Source: Cymbomonas tetramitiformis
Taxonomy: Eukaryota > Chlorophyta > Pyramimonadophyceae > Pyramimonadales > Pyramimonadaceae
Assembly (NCBI GenBank): GCA_001247695.2
Contig: LGRX02035261.1
Location: 1 to 64,000, forward strand
Direction: 5' to 3'
Length of the DNA stretch: 64,000 nt
Shown here: positions 1 through 9,021 of the stretch, in pieces
Layout: each line of letters opens with the position of its first letter
Numbering within the stretch: position 1 is the first letter of the stretch
Translations under genes and position numbers: made by a program
Notes under the pieces: model-generated
The model's input: the letters and a program-made list of their open reading frames with translations, nothing else
Database searches by the model: none
Told to the model about the DNA's origin: nothing

Positions 1-118
1 CGTCACTATTTGCTGGCTAACCTCACAGCATCCATCACTGTCGCTATTTGCTGGCTAACCTCACAGCATCCATCACCGTCGCTATTTGCTGGCTACCCTC
101 ACAGCATCCATCACCGGA
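1..118. repeat. 38-bp minisatellite
   Basis: Three copies of a 38-bp unit with core CTATTTGCTGGCTAACCTCA start near 6, 44 and 82. The array recurs with an extra copy at about 567-716 in the second half of the 598-bp duplication. The unit boundaries are visible directly. No function is evident. Confidence 0.85.
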
Positions 119-1161
119 TTTGTTGTCATCCATCATCGCTAGTGTACAACCCTCCCATGTACCCTATGCACCCATGTACCCTATGTGTGATTCGCAGGCG
201 AGTCGTACAGCGGTGACAGTGCCCGCTGCTGCCGGAGCCGCTGGGAATCCAGCAGCTGCTGCCGGAGCAGCTGCTGCGGCAGCTGGGGGTGTGAATCCCC
301 AGTCCACGGAGAACCAGGCGCACCAAGACCCGGTAGGGCCCAGGCCTTCTTATTCCTCGCTTGCTTGCCCACCCTCCCCCTTGCTTTCAGGCCCGAGCCC
401 ACCCAAGATGCATGGCGGAGCGCACCTCTCCACCATCTGCCATCCCCAGCATGCTGTGTTGTGGCGGGAAGAGCTTGGTCTGGAAGCTGAGGAAGTTAGG
501 AGTGATACCCCTCGTGTGCCGCAGCACCACATCTAGAGCCATAACTGCCTCAAACACGGGCGGTCCTATTTGCTGGCTAACCTCACAGCATCCATCGCCG
601 TCGCTATTTGCTGGCTAACCTCACAGCATCCATCACTGTCGCTATTTGCTGGCTAACCTCACAGCATCCATCACCGTCGCTATTTGCTGGCTACCCTCAC
701 AGCATCCATCACCGGATTTGTTGTCATCCATCATCGCTAGTGTACAACCCTCCCATGTACCCTATGCACCCATGTACCCTATGTGTGATTCGCAGGCGAG
801 TCGTACAGCGGTGACAGTGCCCGCTGCTGCCGGAGCCGCTGGGAATCCAGCAGCTGCTGCCGGAGCAGCTGCTGCGGCAGCTGGGGGTGTGAATCCCCAG
901 TCCACGGAGAACCAGGCGCACCAAGACCCGGTAGGGCCCAGGCCTTCTTATTCCTCGCTTGCTTGCCCACCCTCCCCCTTGCTTTCAGGCCCGAGCCCAC
1001 CCAAGATGCATGGCGGAGCGCACCTCTCCACCATCTGCCATCCCCAGCATGCTGTGTTGTGGCGGGAAGAGCTTGGTCTGGAAGCTGAGGAAGTTAGGAG
1101 TGATACCCCTCGTGTGCCGCAGCACCACATCTAGAGCCATAACTGCCTCAAACACGGGCGG
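1..1161. repeat. 598-bp tandem duplication
   Basis: Bases 1-563 and 599-1161 are the same sequence at an offset of 598 bp. I see one difference near the left edge (base 5 versus 603), so the duplication is recent. Each copy opens with a minisatellite, then about 440 bp with an alanine-rich reading frame. Because both copies carry the same frames, the open frames of about 160 codons are not independent evidence of coding. A real exon here cannot be excluded, because a CAG follows a pyrimidine-poor stretch at about 195. Confidence 0.9.
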
Positions 1162-1460
1162 TTGTCGATTGCCGCATCCCGGAACTTCACCCCTCACCTG
1201 AGTAGCGCTGCGAGCTGTGCAAAACTATTGCACAGCTGTCAGCACGCACTCCCTTCAACATGAACCCATTCACTCCCGTCGTATTCAGCCCACTCCCTCC
1301 CTTCATCACCCCCTTACTCACTCCCTTCATCATCCCCCAACTCCCTCCCTTCATCATGTGGTGTGGTGGACATTCATTCATCCGACTTGCAGCCAATGCT
1401 TGCGTGTGTTACCCACAGGCATGTCTTCTGCCTCGTCGCTCGTTTCCCCTCATCCCCTCA

Positions 1461-2325
1461 TACTGGTGCACAAAGCTCTTGGGCGGGACAAAGTGTCGTG
1501 GGAGGGAGAGAGGGTGGATATGGTGGGGTGGATACGGTTGTGTGGTGCCCACATGATTGAGCCAATTCTGCACCCCTTGGTTCGCGCCATACTCGTGCAG
1601 AATGCTCATGGGCGGGACAAAGTGTCGTGGGAGGGAGAGGGTGGATATGGTGGGGTGGACAAGGTTGGGTGGTGCCCACAGGTTTGAGCCAATTCTGCAC
1701 CCCTTGGTTCGCGCCATACTCGTGCAGAATGCTCATGGGCGGGACAAAGTGTCGTGGGAGGGAGAGGGTGGATATGGTGGGGTGGACAAGGTTGGGTGGT
1801 GCCCACAGGTTTGAGCCAATTCTGCACCCCTTGGTTCGCGCCATACTGGTGCAGAAAGCTCCCGGGCGGGACGGGCAACGAGTGGAAGAGGGAACTGGAG
1901 GGTGGATAGATAGGTTCCGGTGGTGCCCACAGGTTTGAGCCAATTCTGCACCCCTTGGTTCGCGCCATACTCGTGCAGAATGCTCCCGGGCGGGACAAAG
2001 TGTCGTGGGAGGGAGAGGGTGGATATGGTGGGGTGGACAAGGTTGGGTGGTGCCCACAGGTTTGAGCCAATTCTGCACCCCTTGGTTCGCGCCATACTGG
2101 TGCAGAAAGCTCCCGGGCGGGACGGGCAACGAGTGGAAGAGGGGACTAGAGGGTGGATAGATAGGTTCCGGTGGTGCCCACAGGTTTGAGCCAATTCTGC
2201 ACCCCTTGGTTCGCGCCATACTGGTGCAGAAAGCTCCCGGGCGGGACGGGCAACGAGTGGAAGAGGGGACTGGAGGGTGGATAGATAGGTTCCGGTGGTG
2301 CCCACATGATTGAGCCAATTCTGTG
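1461..2325. repeat. 127/124-bp two-subtype tandem array
   Basis: The anchor GAGCCAATTCTGCACC occurs at 1559, 1686, 1813, 1937, 2064, 2188 and 2312. The spacings are 127, 127, 124, 127, 124 and 124 bp. The 127-bp type carries GGGACAAAGTGTCGTGGGAG and the 124-bp type GGGACGGGCAACGAGTGGAA, so the order is A-A-B-A-B-B, with part of an A unit in front. The long open frames here, such as a 294-codon frame on the minus strand, come from repetition of stop-poor sequence and are not called genes. Confidence 0.9.
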
Positions 2326-2326
2326 G

Positions 2327-2903
2327 TGTGGTGGACATTCATTCATCCGACTTGCAGCCAATGCTTGCGTGTGTTACCCACAGGCATGTCTTCTGGCTCG
2401 TCGCTCTCCCCACCCTTCATCATGGGTGCGGTGGACATTCATTCATCCGACTTGCAGCCAATCCTTGCGTGTGTTACCCACAGGCATGTCTTCTGGCTCG
2501 TCGCTCTCCCCACCCTTCATCATGGGTGCGGTGGACATTCATTCATCCGACTTGCAGCCAATGCTTGCGTGTGTTACCCACAGGCATGTCTTCTGGCTCG
2601 TCGCTCTCCCCACCCTTCATCATGGGTGCGGTGGACATTCATTCATCCGACTTGCAGCCAATGCTTGCGTGTGTTACCCACAGGCATGTCTTCTGGCTCG
2701 TCGCTCTCCCCACCCTTCATCATGGGTGCGGTGGACATTCATTCATCCGACTTGCAGCCAATCCTTGCGTGTGTTACCCACAGGCATGTCTTCTGGCTCG
2801 TCGCTCTCCCCACCCTTCATCATGGGTGCGGTGGACATTCATTCATCCGACTTGCAGCCAATGCTTGCGTGTGTTACCCACAGGCATGTCTTCTGGCTCG
2901 TCA
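2327..2903. repeat. 100-bp tandem repeat, six copies
   Basis: GTGGACATTC recurs at 2331, 2431, 2531, 2631, 2731 and 2831, exactly every 100 bp. A diverged single copy lies at about 1363-1440, on the other side of the 127/124-bp array. Because 100 is not a multiple of three, one peptide appears in all three forward frames in rotation. This accounts for three overlapping open frames of 200-257 codons, which are artefacts. Confidence 0.93.
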
Positions 2904-3110
2904 ATCATTTCCCCTCATCCCCTCATAGCTGCGTCTCATTCCTCATGCTTGCCCATCACCCCCTCTTCCGTCCGGGGGTCCGTTGTCCGACTGTTTCTCA
3001 CCGTATATTTGGTGTTCTCTGTGCCGTAGCTTGCACACCCAAACCCACAAGCAAATCCAAATTCCTCAAGATCAGCTAGGCGCCGATTTGCACACCGCCA
3101 GCGAAAGGCG

Positions 3111-4229
3111 ATGCTTTCCCAGGCGGCAGCGCAAGATATTCATGCCGCACCCCACCACCACCTCAACACACCTCTGCAGTTTCCTGGTTTCCATCACGAC
3201 CTATCGGTGGAATCCCTTTCAAAACGGTTTCTGAGTGGAGATCCGGATGCATGCCTCAGCAATCTTGACAAAATTGCTAAACAGTGTGGAGTGCCAAGAG
3301 TCTCACGCCAGCAAGTAGTCACGTACCGCGCTCCTCAGGACAGCCAAGCTACAGGACAAGGCTCCTACGGAAGCGTCCTTCTACACTGCACCCTTGACAA
3401 AACCGAGAGGGCCGTTCTGAAGGACTTCACCGACCCTGCCCTCCACCGTCGCCTGCGGCACTGTGCGGTGGAGTTGTATATGAACACCGTGGCCCATTTC
3501 GCGGCTCCCACAACCGTCGTTCCCTGTTTAGGATACGGAGCCCAAATTTGTCCTGATCACTCCGCGTTCCTCGTCATGAAATATGGCGGGGAGACCCTCG
3601 CCGATTTCCTTACTTCCCGCGGATCAGGCATACCAATCCAGGCGATGCGCCATCTGGTCATCGATTTGTTTCGCGGCATTTCAGACCTCCATGCCGCGGG
3701 AATCGTGCACGGGGACCTGAAAGGTAACAACGTGCTTGTGCAAGAAAATCTGCCCGATGTTGGTGGACACAGTCTCAAACTCATAGACTTTGGGTTGGCC
3801 CGTTTCCACCGCACCGATTCAATGGCACCGCTTCCCCCAGTAAGCTTGCCTTCCGCAACATGGCAGCCCTCTCATACAGCTCCAGAGTCATCATTTGCAA
3901 ACAAAACCACTCACAGCGACATCTGGGCGTGTGGCGGGCTCGCTATGCAAATACTCATGGCCAGTCGCCTTTCCTGGAAGGACATGCTGCAGTTGGCTAA
4001 CAGCCAGCTTGACAACAACAGAAAATTTTCGCCTTGGAAAGAAGATAGTAGAGTTTCCAAACAGCTCACCATGCTCGTGAATTCGTGTTTCGACTTCAAT
4101 CCTGCAAAAAGACCGGCTGCCTCCAAGTTACACTCAACGTTCAGCGCCTCTCGGATACAAAAGTGTTCTGTGGGGAAAGGAGTCGATCCCCACGAGCGTT
4201 TAGTCCCTGGACATTTTAACCCTCTGTAA
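3111..4229 (+). CDS. Protein kinase-like protein
   Basis: A 372-residue protein starting at an ATG. Visible kinase landmarks: glycine loop GQGSYGSV (82-89), probable ATP lysine K104 in AVLKDF, helix-C glutamate E121, catalytic loop HGDLKGNN (200-207) with D202, K204 and N206, metal-binding DFG (226-228), APE-type triplet (257-259) and DIWACG (270-275). The set is complete, so it should transfer phosphate from ATP to protein. HGD in place of HRD means it lacks the usual catalytic-loop arginine. The N-terminal 75 residues match nothing I know. It is single-exon, lies just after tandem repeats, and is followed about 200 bp later by a hydrolase gene on the same strand. Substrate and pathway are unknown. 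It could be a gene once carried by a transposon. Confidence 0.82.
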   Translation: MLSQAAAQDIHAAPHHHLNTPLQFPGFHHDLSVESLSKRFLSGDPDACLSNLDKIAKQCGVPRVSRQQVVTYRAPQDSQATGQGSYGSVLLHCTLDKTERAVLKDFTDPALHRRLRHCAVELYMNTVAHFAAPTTVVPCLGYGAQICPDHSAFLVMKYGGETLADFLTSRGSGIPIQAMRHLVIDLFRGISDLHAAGIVHGDLKGNNVLVQENLPDVGGHSLKLIDFGLARFHRTDSMAPLPPVSLPSATWQPSHTAPESSFANKTTHSDIWACGGLAMQILMASRLSWKDMLQLANSQLDNNRKFSPWKEDSRVSKQLTMLVNSCFDFNPAKRPAASKLHSTFSASRIQKCSVGKGVDPHERLVPGHFNPL

Positions 4230-4450
4230 ATAATAATCAGTGTGTGTAGCGCGGTAGTTTGTAATAATAAGTGTCCCTGTATACAATATATTACCGTCTG
4301 GCCGAAAGTCTTGGTTGTGGTAATGCCCGTGTTGTGAGCAACTGTTGATTAAAGTGTGGTCATAGTCACTCTGTGCAATGTTCTGCGTGGTGCGTGTTCT
4401 CGTATTTGGTACAGATAACCCATAGCCGATAACCTTACTGGTTACACAAC

Positions 4451-5752
4451 TTGGGTTCTGCTGGTCAGGTGAATGTCGTGCGAAGCTCGTTCATCCCGGC
4501 TCAACCTGATTGGGTCTGCCCTGATGACAGCCTTGCCGCGCTCAAGGGGAAGGTGGTCTACCGAAAGCTGATGCCTACCTTCCGATACCATGTCGGGTTT
4601 GTCTGTCCGGGCATTCCGGAGGGTCTGCATGTCCTAGACTTGAACACCGTCCGGACAATCTGCCTACTGGAAGCACTGTGGCAGGCGAAGACCGCCAAGG
4701 AGGGCCTGCCCGGGGACCGTCCTTCGAAAGAGGCTGCGATGCAGTTCCTCATTGATAACGACACCCACCTCCGCAAGCATGATCACCACCAACAGCGGGT
4801 GCTGGATGAGGCTTTCGCCGGTCACAGCCTGGTATCCGTGTTAGAAGTCGATTCTAGAAGGGACGATTTCAGCGCCCCGCATCACTTCTACGCATGGTTC
4901 GTGGTTCCAGCCAAGCGGGTCTGGCTCTTTCCAGTACTGTCATTTCCGTTGCGCCACCACCGTGGAACTGTGTATGCCGTAAAGGACTGCGATCTATCGC
5001 GTGGCCGTACTCCCAAATGCGGGTCACGTCCGGTTCCACACCAGCACCCCGGGTATCAAATGTTGCATATCCAGGGCGTTTCTTCCAGCAGTGGCAACGC
5101 AGATCCCCGTTGCCTGTCAGTGCTCGTCCTGGATGCTCAGGCTGCGCATGGCGCGGACTTCAAACCAGAACACCGACAAACGATTCAGAAAGTTTTGACT
5201 GCCTGTCGCCATGCCAACATCCCTATCAATTGGACACAGTGGTATCGGCCATGGCAAACGCAGCCCGCCACAGATGCATTTTTTGATGATGGAAGAGGAT
5301 ACTTGACCTCTTCAGCCGGTGTCGCTCACACCGGAATTCCGCCAGAGTCCGACGATTTTCTGACAGACCTTGGGCCACATTCAGCTGACGAACTACGGAA
5401 CCACGCCTTTCTGTGTGGGAACATGAATGCGTTCGACTCGGAAAACATATCCATGTCTCACGAGTCCTGCTATAGAAACGTGCGAGATGCGGTGTCTTCT
5501 CAACACCCAACACCATCAGCAATTGTTATCATGGGGGCGTATGTCTCACAGTGTGTGCTGCACACGACCCTTGCGGCGGTGCAATTGGGATACAGTGTTA
5601 TCATCGTGGAAGACGCATGTGTGTCATATAGGACCCTGCACAACATTGAGCCGAGTAACTTGGCTGCCACGCTAGACGGACACATGGATCTCCTGCATCG
5701 GTGTGCAGTGGTGTTAGATTCTGCCGACTTCATTAAGAACATCTCGGTATAG
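4451..5752 (+). CDS. Isochorismatase-like cysteine hydrolase domain protein
   Basis: The frame is open from 4433 to 5752. The codon at 4451 is TTG and the first ATG is at 4571, so either the protein starts at 4571 or an upstream exon joins here, perhaps at the AG ending at 4466. The C-terminal half has the isochorismatase-like fold signature: VLVLDAQ with Asp near residue 228 counting from 4451, and GAYVSQCVLHTTLAAVQLG followed by VIIVEDAC, with the nucleophile Cys near 368. The third triad residue, normally Lys before a [SN]AF motif, appears to be Cys in LCGNMNAF. Family members hydrolyse isochorismate, nicotinamide or carbamoyl compounds; the substrate here is unknown. The N-terminal 200 residues are unrecognised. 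Confidence 0.65.
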   Translation: MGSAGQVNVVRSSFIPAQPDWVCPDDSLAALKGKVVYRKLMPTFRYHVGFVCPGIPEGLHVLDLNTVRTICLLEALWQAKTAKEGLPGDRPSKEAAMQFLIDNDTHLRKHDHHQQRVLDEAFAGHSLVSVLEVDSRRDDFSAPHHFYAWFVVPAKRVWLFPVLSFPLRHHRGTVYAVKDCDLSRGRTPKCGSRPVPHQHPGYQMLHIQGVSSSSGNADPRCLSVLVLDAQAAHGADFKPEHRQTIQKVLTACRHANIPINWTQWYRPWQTQPATDAFFDDGRGYLTSSAGVAHTGIPPESDDFLTDLGPHSADELRNHAFLCGNMNAFDSENISMSHESCYRNVRDAVSSQHPTPSAIVIMGAYVSQCVLHTTLAAVQLGYSVIIVEDACVSYRTLHNIEPSNLAATLDGHMDLLHRCAVVLDSADFIKNISV

Positions 5753-6683
5753 TTATTATATTTTAGTTACAACAAATATATTTACATATTATATTAGCAA
5801 TGTGTATATAGATACATATTATACTAGCACAATCGATCAAGATCTCCATTAGGCCGTAATTGATCGTGTTGGCCATGTAAGTCATCATGCAAGCGTGCAT
5901 ACCGGATTACCGATGACGATTCGTTTGCGATGACAGTTTTCCGTTCACGATTCGTTTTCGTTTCATGAGTCTTGGCATCGCTGCGCATCGGCTAAAAATT
6001 TGTGTTCTTTAGGGTCCACCCCTGCTATTTGAATTTATAGCTTGTTTGCAAGACACGCGACAATTTCCCTTCGATCATCACTCACGCTCACGTCGATCAT
6101 GTTCATCCCATCAGAAGTATCCCAAACCTGGTGTTTTGCCATATGATATGGCCTGCGTACTACGTGTTTACAAATAGTATACATTTCTACTAATTATTAT
6201 TAGAAATATATAGCATAATTAGAAATAGTTAACACGAACATTTCGACATGTTATATGATACGGCCTGCGTACTACGTATTTGTACATAGTATGTAAATTT
6301 TTGGGCACGTGATGGGGCCTCGCAGGGTACAATGGATTATGGGCATCGACCTGGGGTTGTGCCCCTAACCCGGCATGTGCACTTTGCCCCAAGCCATATT
6401 CCACGAACGAGCGCGGCGGAGACGGAACCGCCGCAGCAGACCGAGAGCGGTGACATTTCCGCAGCGTCTTGTACGCTGCCGGCGGAGGGAGCCAAACCAA
6501 ATGCAGTAAAAGGTACCCGTTGCTTTCATGCGATGCCTTTGGCCCCATGTTGTGCACAACCTGTGAAGAAGCCCCCTCTTCTCACTCCCAATGATCCCCT
6601 GATGATCTTACGAATACCCTGATGTTCACGCACTGGTGCTCGAATCAGGAAAAAACCGTGTGAGAAAGGGAGGTGGTCCACAT
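5753..6683. other. AT-rich gene-free spacer
   Basis: No convincing gene. TATTATA-type runs lie at 5755-5830. An imperfect repeat of about 45 bp containing GGCCTGCGTACTACGT occurs at about 6145-6187 and 6255-6297. It may hold the promoter of the next gene or the end of the downstream transposon. I could not find a matching terminal repeat. Confidence 0.5.
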
Positions 6684-8694
6684 ATGAAAGTTGAAAGTGT
6701 TATACGGAAATGCCCCGTGGCATACGACGTGGAGGCTAAGCAGATTGTGGACAAAACCACGAGTAAGTATTGGGCAAACAACGCCGCGGCCCAAGAGCGT
6801 TTCGACATGTGCGTGAAAACGCTGCGAGAGCTGCATCCCGAGCTGGATGAAGCCACTGCAAAAACGAAGATCATTCGACGTCTGAACAACCGGCGTAATC
6901 TGGGCCCAAAGGGCACCACAATCGAAATGCGTCAAAACCGTGACATCCAGGCGGTGAACGCATTCAACAAAGAATCCCAGAAAAAACGCCCGGACTTGGT
7001 GATTTCCCTTACTGCATGTGCAACAGAGGTTGTTGGGACACCACCACAGGCGAGCCCAGGCGTACGCCCCGCAGCAGGAGCGCCACTAACGGCAACCGAG
7101 CCTCGGCGGAGCCCACGAAATCACGCCACGGTTAGTATACCCGCAGGACCAGAGGTGGCCAGGACTCCGCAAAGGGGGAGCCCAGGCGTACGCCCCGCAG
7201 CAGGAGCGCCACTAACGGCAACCGTGCCTCGGCGGAGCCCACGAAATCACGCCACGGTTAGTATACCCGCAGCACCAGAGGTGGCCAGGACTCCGCAACG
7301 GGGGAGCCCAGCCACTGCAGGAGCGCCACAACCGGCTACTGTGCCTCGACGGAGCCCACGAACTGCCGCCACGGTTACTGCACCAGCACCAAAGGATGCC
7401 AGGGCACCGCATCGGGGGAGCCCAGGAGCGCGCTCGGAACCAGGAGTGCCACTAAAGGCAACCGTGCCGCGACCGAAAGCAAGGGCACCGGAGGTGACGG
7501 AATATGAAGAGCAGAGGCTGATGAAGATTGCTGGTAGGTGCCCTATCCATGTGTGCCCTTGGCATGTACACATACATGGATGCATACCTGCAAATGTACC
7601 TGCATCGCCGACGGAGCGTTGAGGAAGCGCTGGGGGCGGGTTTGCTTATTGCGGTGTCAGGCAACAAGCGCAGGCTGAGCGTAGCATTCGGTATGGTTCC
7701 AACAGCATACGAGGACTTGATGCGGGAAAAGCAGGTGCTACTCACGCAAGTTCAACAGTTGGATGAAAAGGTATTGATTGAGCACGTGCAGCGCGTAGCG
7801 CGGGAGACTCGGAAACGAGTTCCCATGACAGCCCAGGCCGTCTTCGAGGTGGTACCGATGCCCGGGTATAAACTACTTGGAACGCAAAATGGAACGGAAG
7901 GATGGCAGCAGGAAGCTCTGGGGGAGTTGCGGGAGCAGTGGACTAAGGACCTGCGAAAACGCGCCAAGAAGTGTCCGAGTCTGAAAGCTGCTTTCAAATT
8001 GAGTGTGTCTCAGGCGAACACGCAGAAAGCGACAGCATCTGTTGCACCGCGCCCCAATCGTGCAGCTCGAACGGTGCAAAGCATGGCGGAGGATGCCGAT
8101 GACGACGAGGATGACATGTGCAAGGTGATCCGAACCGGAAGGGGGCTACTCACGAAGAGAATGTCGATGACCGCGACGGCAAAACGTAAGTGTATGGTAA
8201 AAGTGCACACCGATGAGGCAATCGAAGCTTTCGAGACCGATTCGCATGCCACGTTTGGTGACTATTTCGGGGCGGTGGTGAACGATATGCACGGTACCGA
8301 GCGAGAGGTTGATCTCCACGTGGGGAAAACGGTGATTGAACACGAGACCATCGGCGCAGCAGCACAATGGCGCAGGATGGGATTTCCTGAGATAATGCGA
8401 TGCCACCTAGTAGCGGCGGACGACGGAGATGAAGATGGCAGGGTGGAGCCACTGGCAAGGTTCGACTACAGTATTTTCCACGGCGACTTTAAGGTTGAGT
8501 CTTGGACGTTCGAGGAGCTGGTTGGCATGCAAATGAAAGTCGTTCCTGCTATCTCGGTGAAACGGAACTACGAGGTTGCGTGGAGGGACGAGGCTGGTTT
8601 GGAACGCGGCGTGTTGACCGCGGCAGAGTGCCGTGGTCACTTCGGCATGGACCGGATTCCAGCGCTGCGCACGCGGCAATTTTGGACGCCATAG
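6684..8694 (+). CDS. Unknown protein with SPRR-type basic repeats (two exons)
   Basis: Two overlapping open frames fit one gene with one intron: exons 6684-7533 and 7661-8694. The donor is GTAGGT at 7534 and the acceptor TTTGCTTATTGCGGTGTCAG ends at 7660; phase 1 matches on both sides. The first ATG in frame is 6684; the open frame itself begins earlier at a GTG. Exon 1 has a charged N-terminus, then 42-residue Ala/Pro/Arg repeats with RRSPRNH or RRSPRTA. Such S-P-R-R motifs are known in minor-groove DNA-binding proteins. Exon 2 has a basic region, an acidic stretch (DADDDEDD) and no domain I recognise. It lies on the same strand just before the tnp2-like gene and may be that element's second protein. 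Function is unknown. Confidence 0.5.
7052..7460 (+). repeat. In-frame 126-bp repeat coding the 42-residue unit
   Basis: The anchor GAGCCCAG sits at 7052, 7178, 7304 and 7418. Spacings are 126, 126 and 114 bp, and the last unit has lost 12 bp, so all changes are multiples of three. This length control suggests selection on the protein. A decayed copy lies at 9096-9185. Confidence 0.85.
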
Positions 8695-9021
8695 CCCCGT
8701 GCGGAAAGATAAGGAAGGCGTCTGGCCTGGAGCAGTGTGAACAGTTGGCAGTAGTTTATATTGGACGCACCTTGACGCCGTGCCTTCCTCATATGCTGCC
8801 TGCTGTACGTAAGAAGTAGCAGGCAATCATAGTTATGCCAGGGCAGAATGAATACACCGCAAAGTGCTTACCAATCCGTGGGGAAGGAGCCTGCCTTCAG
8901 CAGAAGTGGGAACCTGTAGACTCAAGTTTTTGTTTGTGAATAGTAAGGACAACGTTTGGACCTTCCTGCCTTTTTTTAATATAACTGGAATTGTGAAATA
9001 GTAAGTGCTGACAGTGCTCTA
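8695..9021. other. Spacer between the SPRR gene and the tnp2-like gene
   Basis: About 330 bp with no gene visible. It probably holds the end of the upstream transcript and the start of the tnp2-like transcript. Confidence 0.4.

Noticed and set aside
1461..2903. CRISPR array
   Set aside because: The whole unit repeats without variable spacers, and the window is eukaryotic with no cas genes.
1217..3079. Open frames of 150-294 codons on both strands, as genes
   Set aside because: They lie in tandem arrays. The 100-bp period shows the same peptide in all forward frames, and there is no family content.
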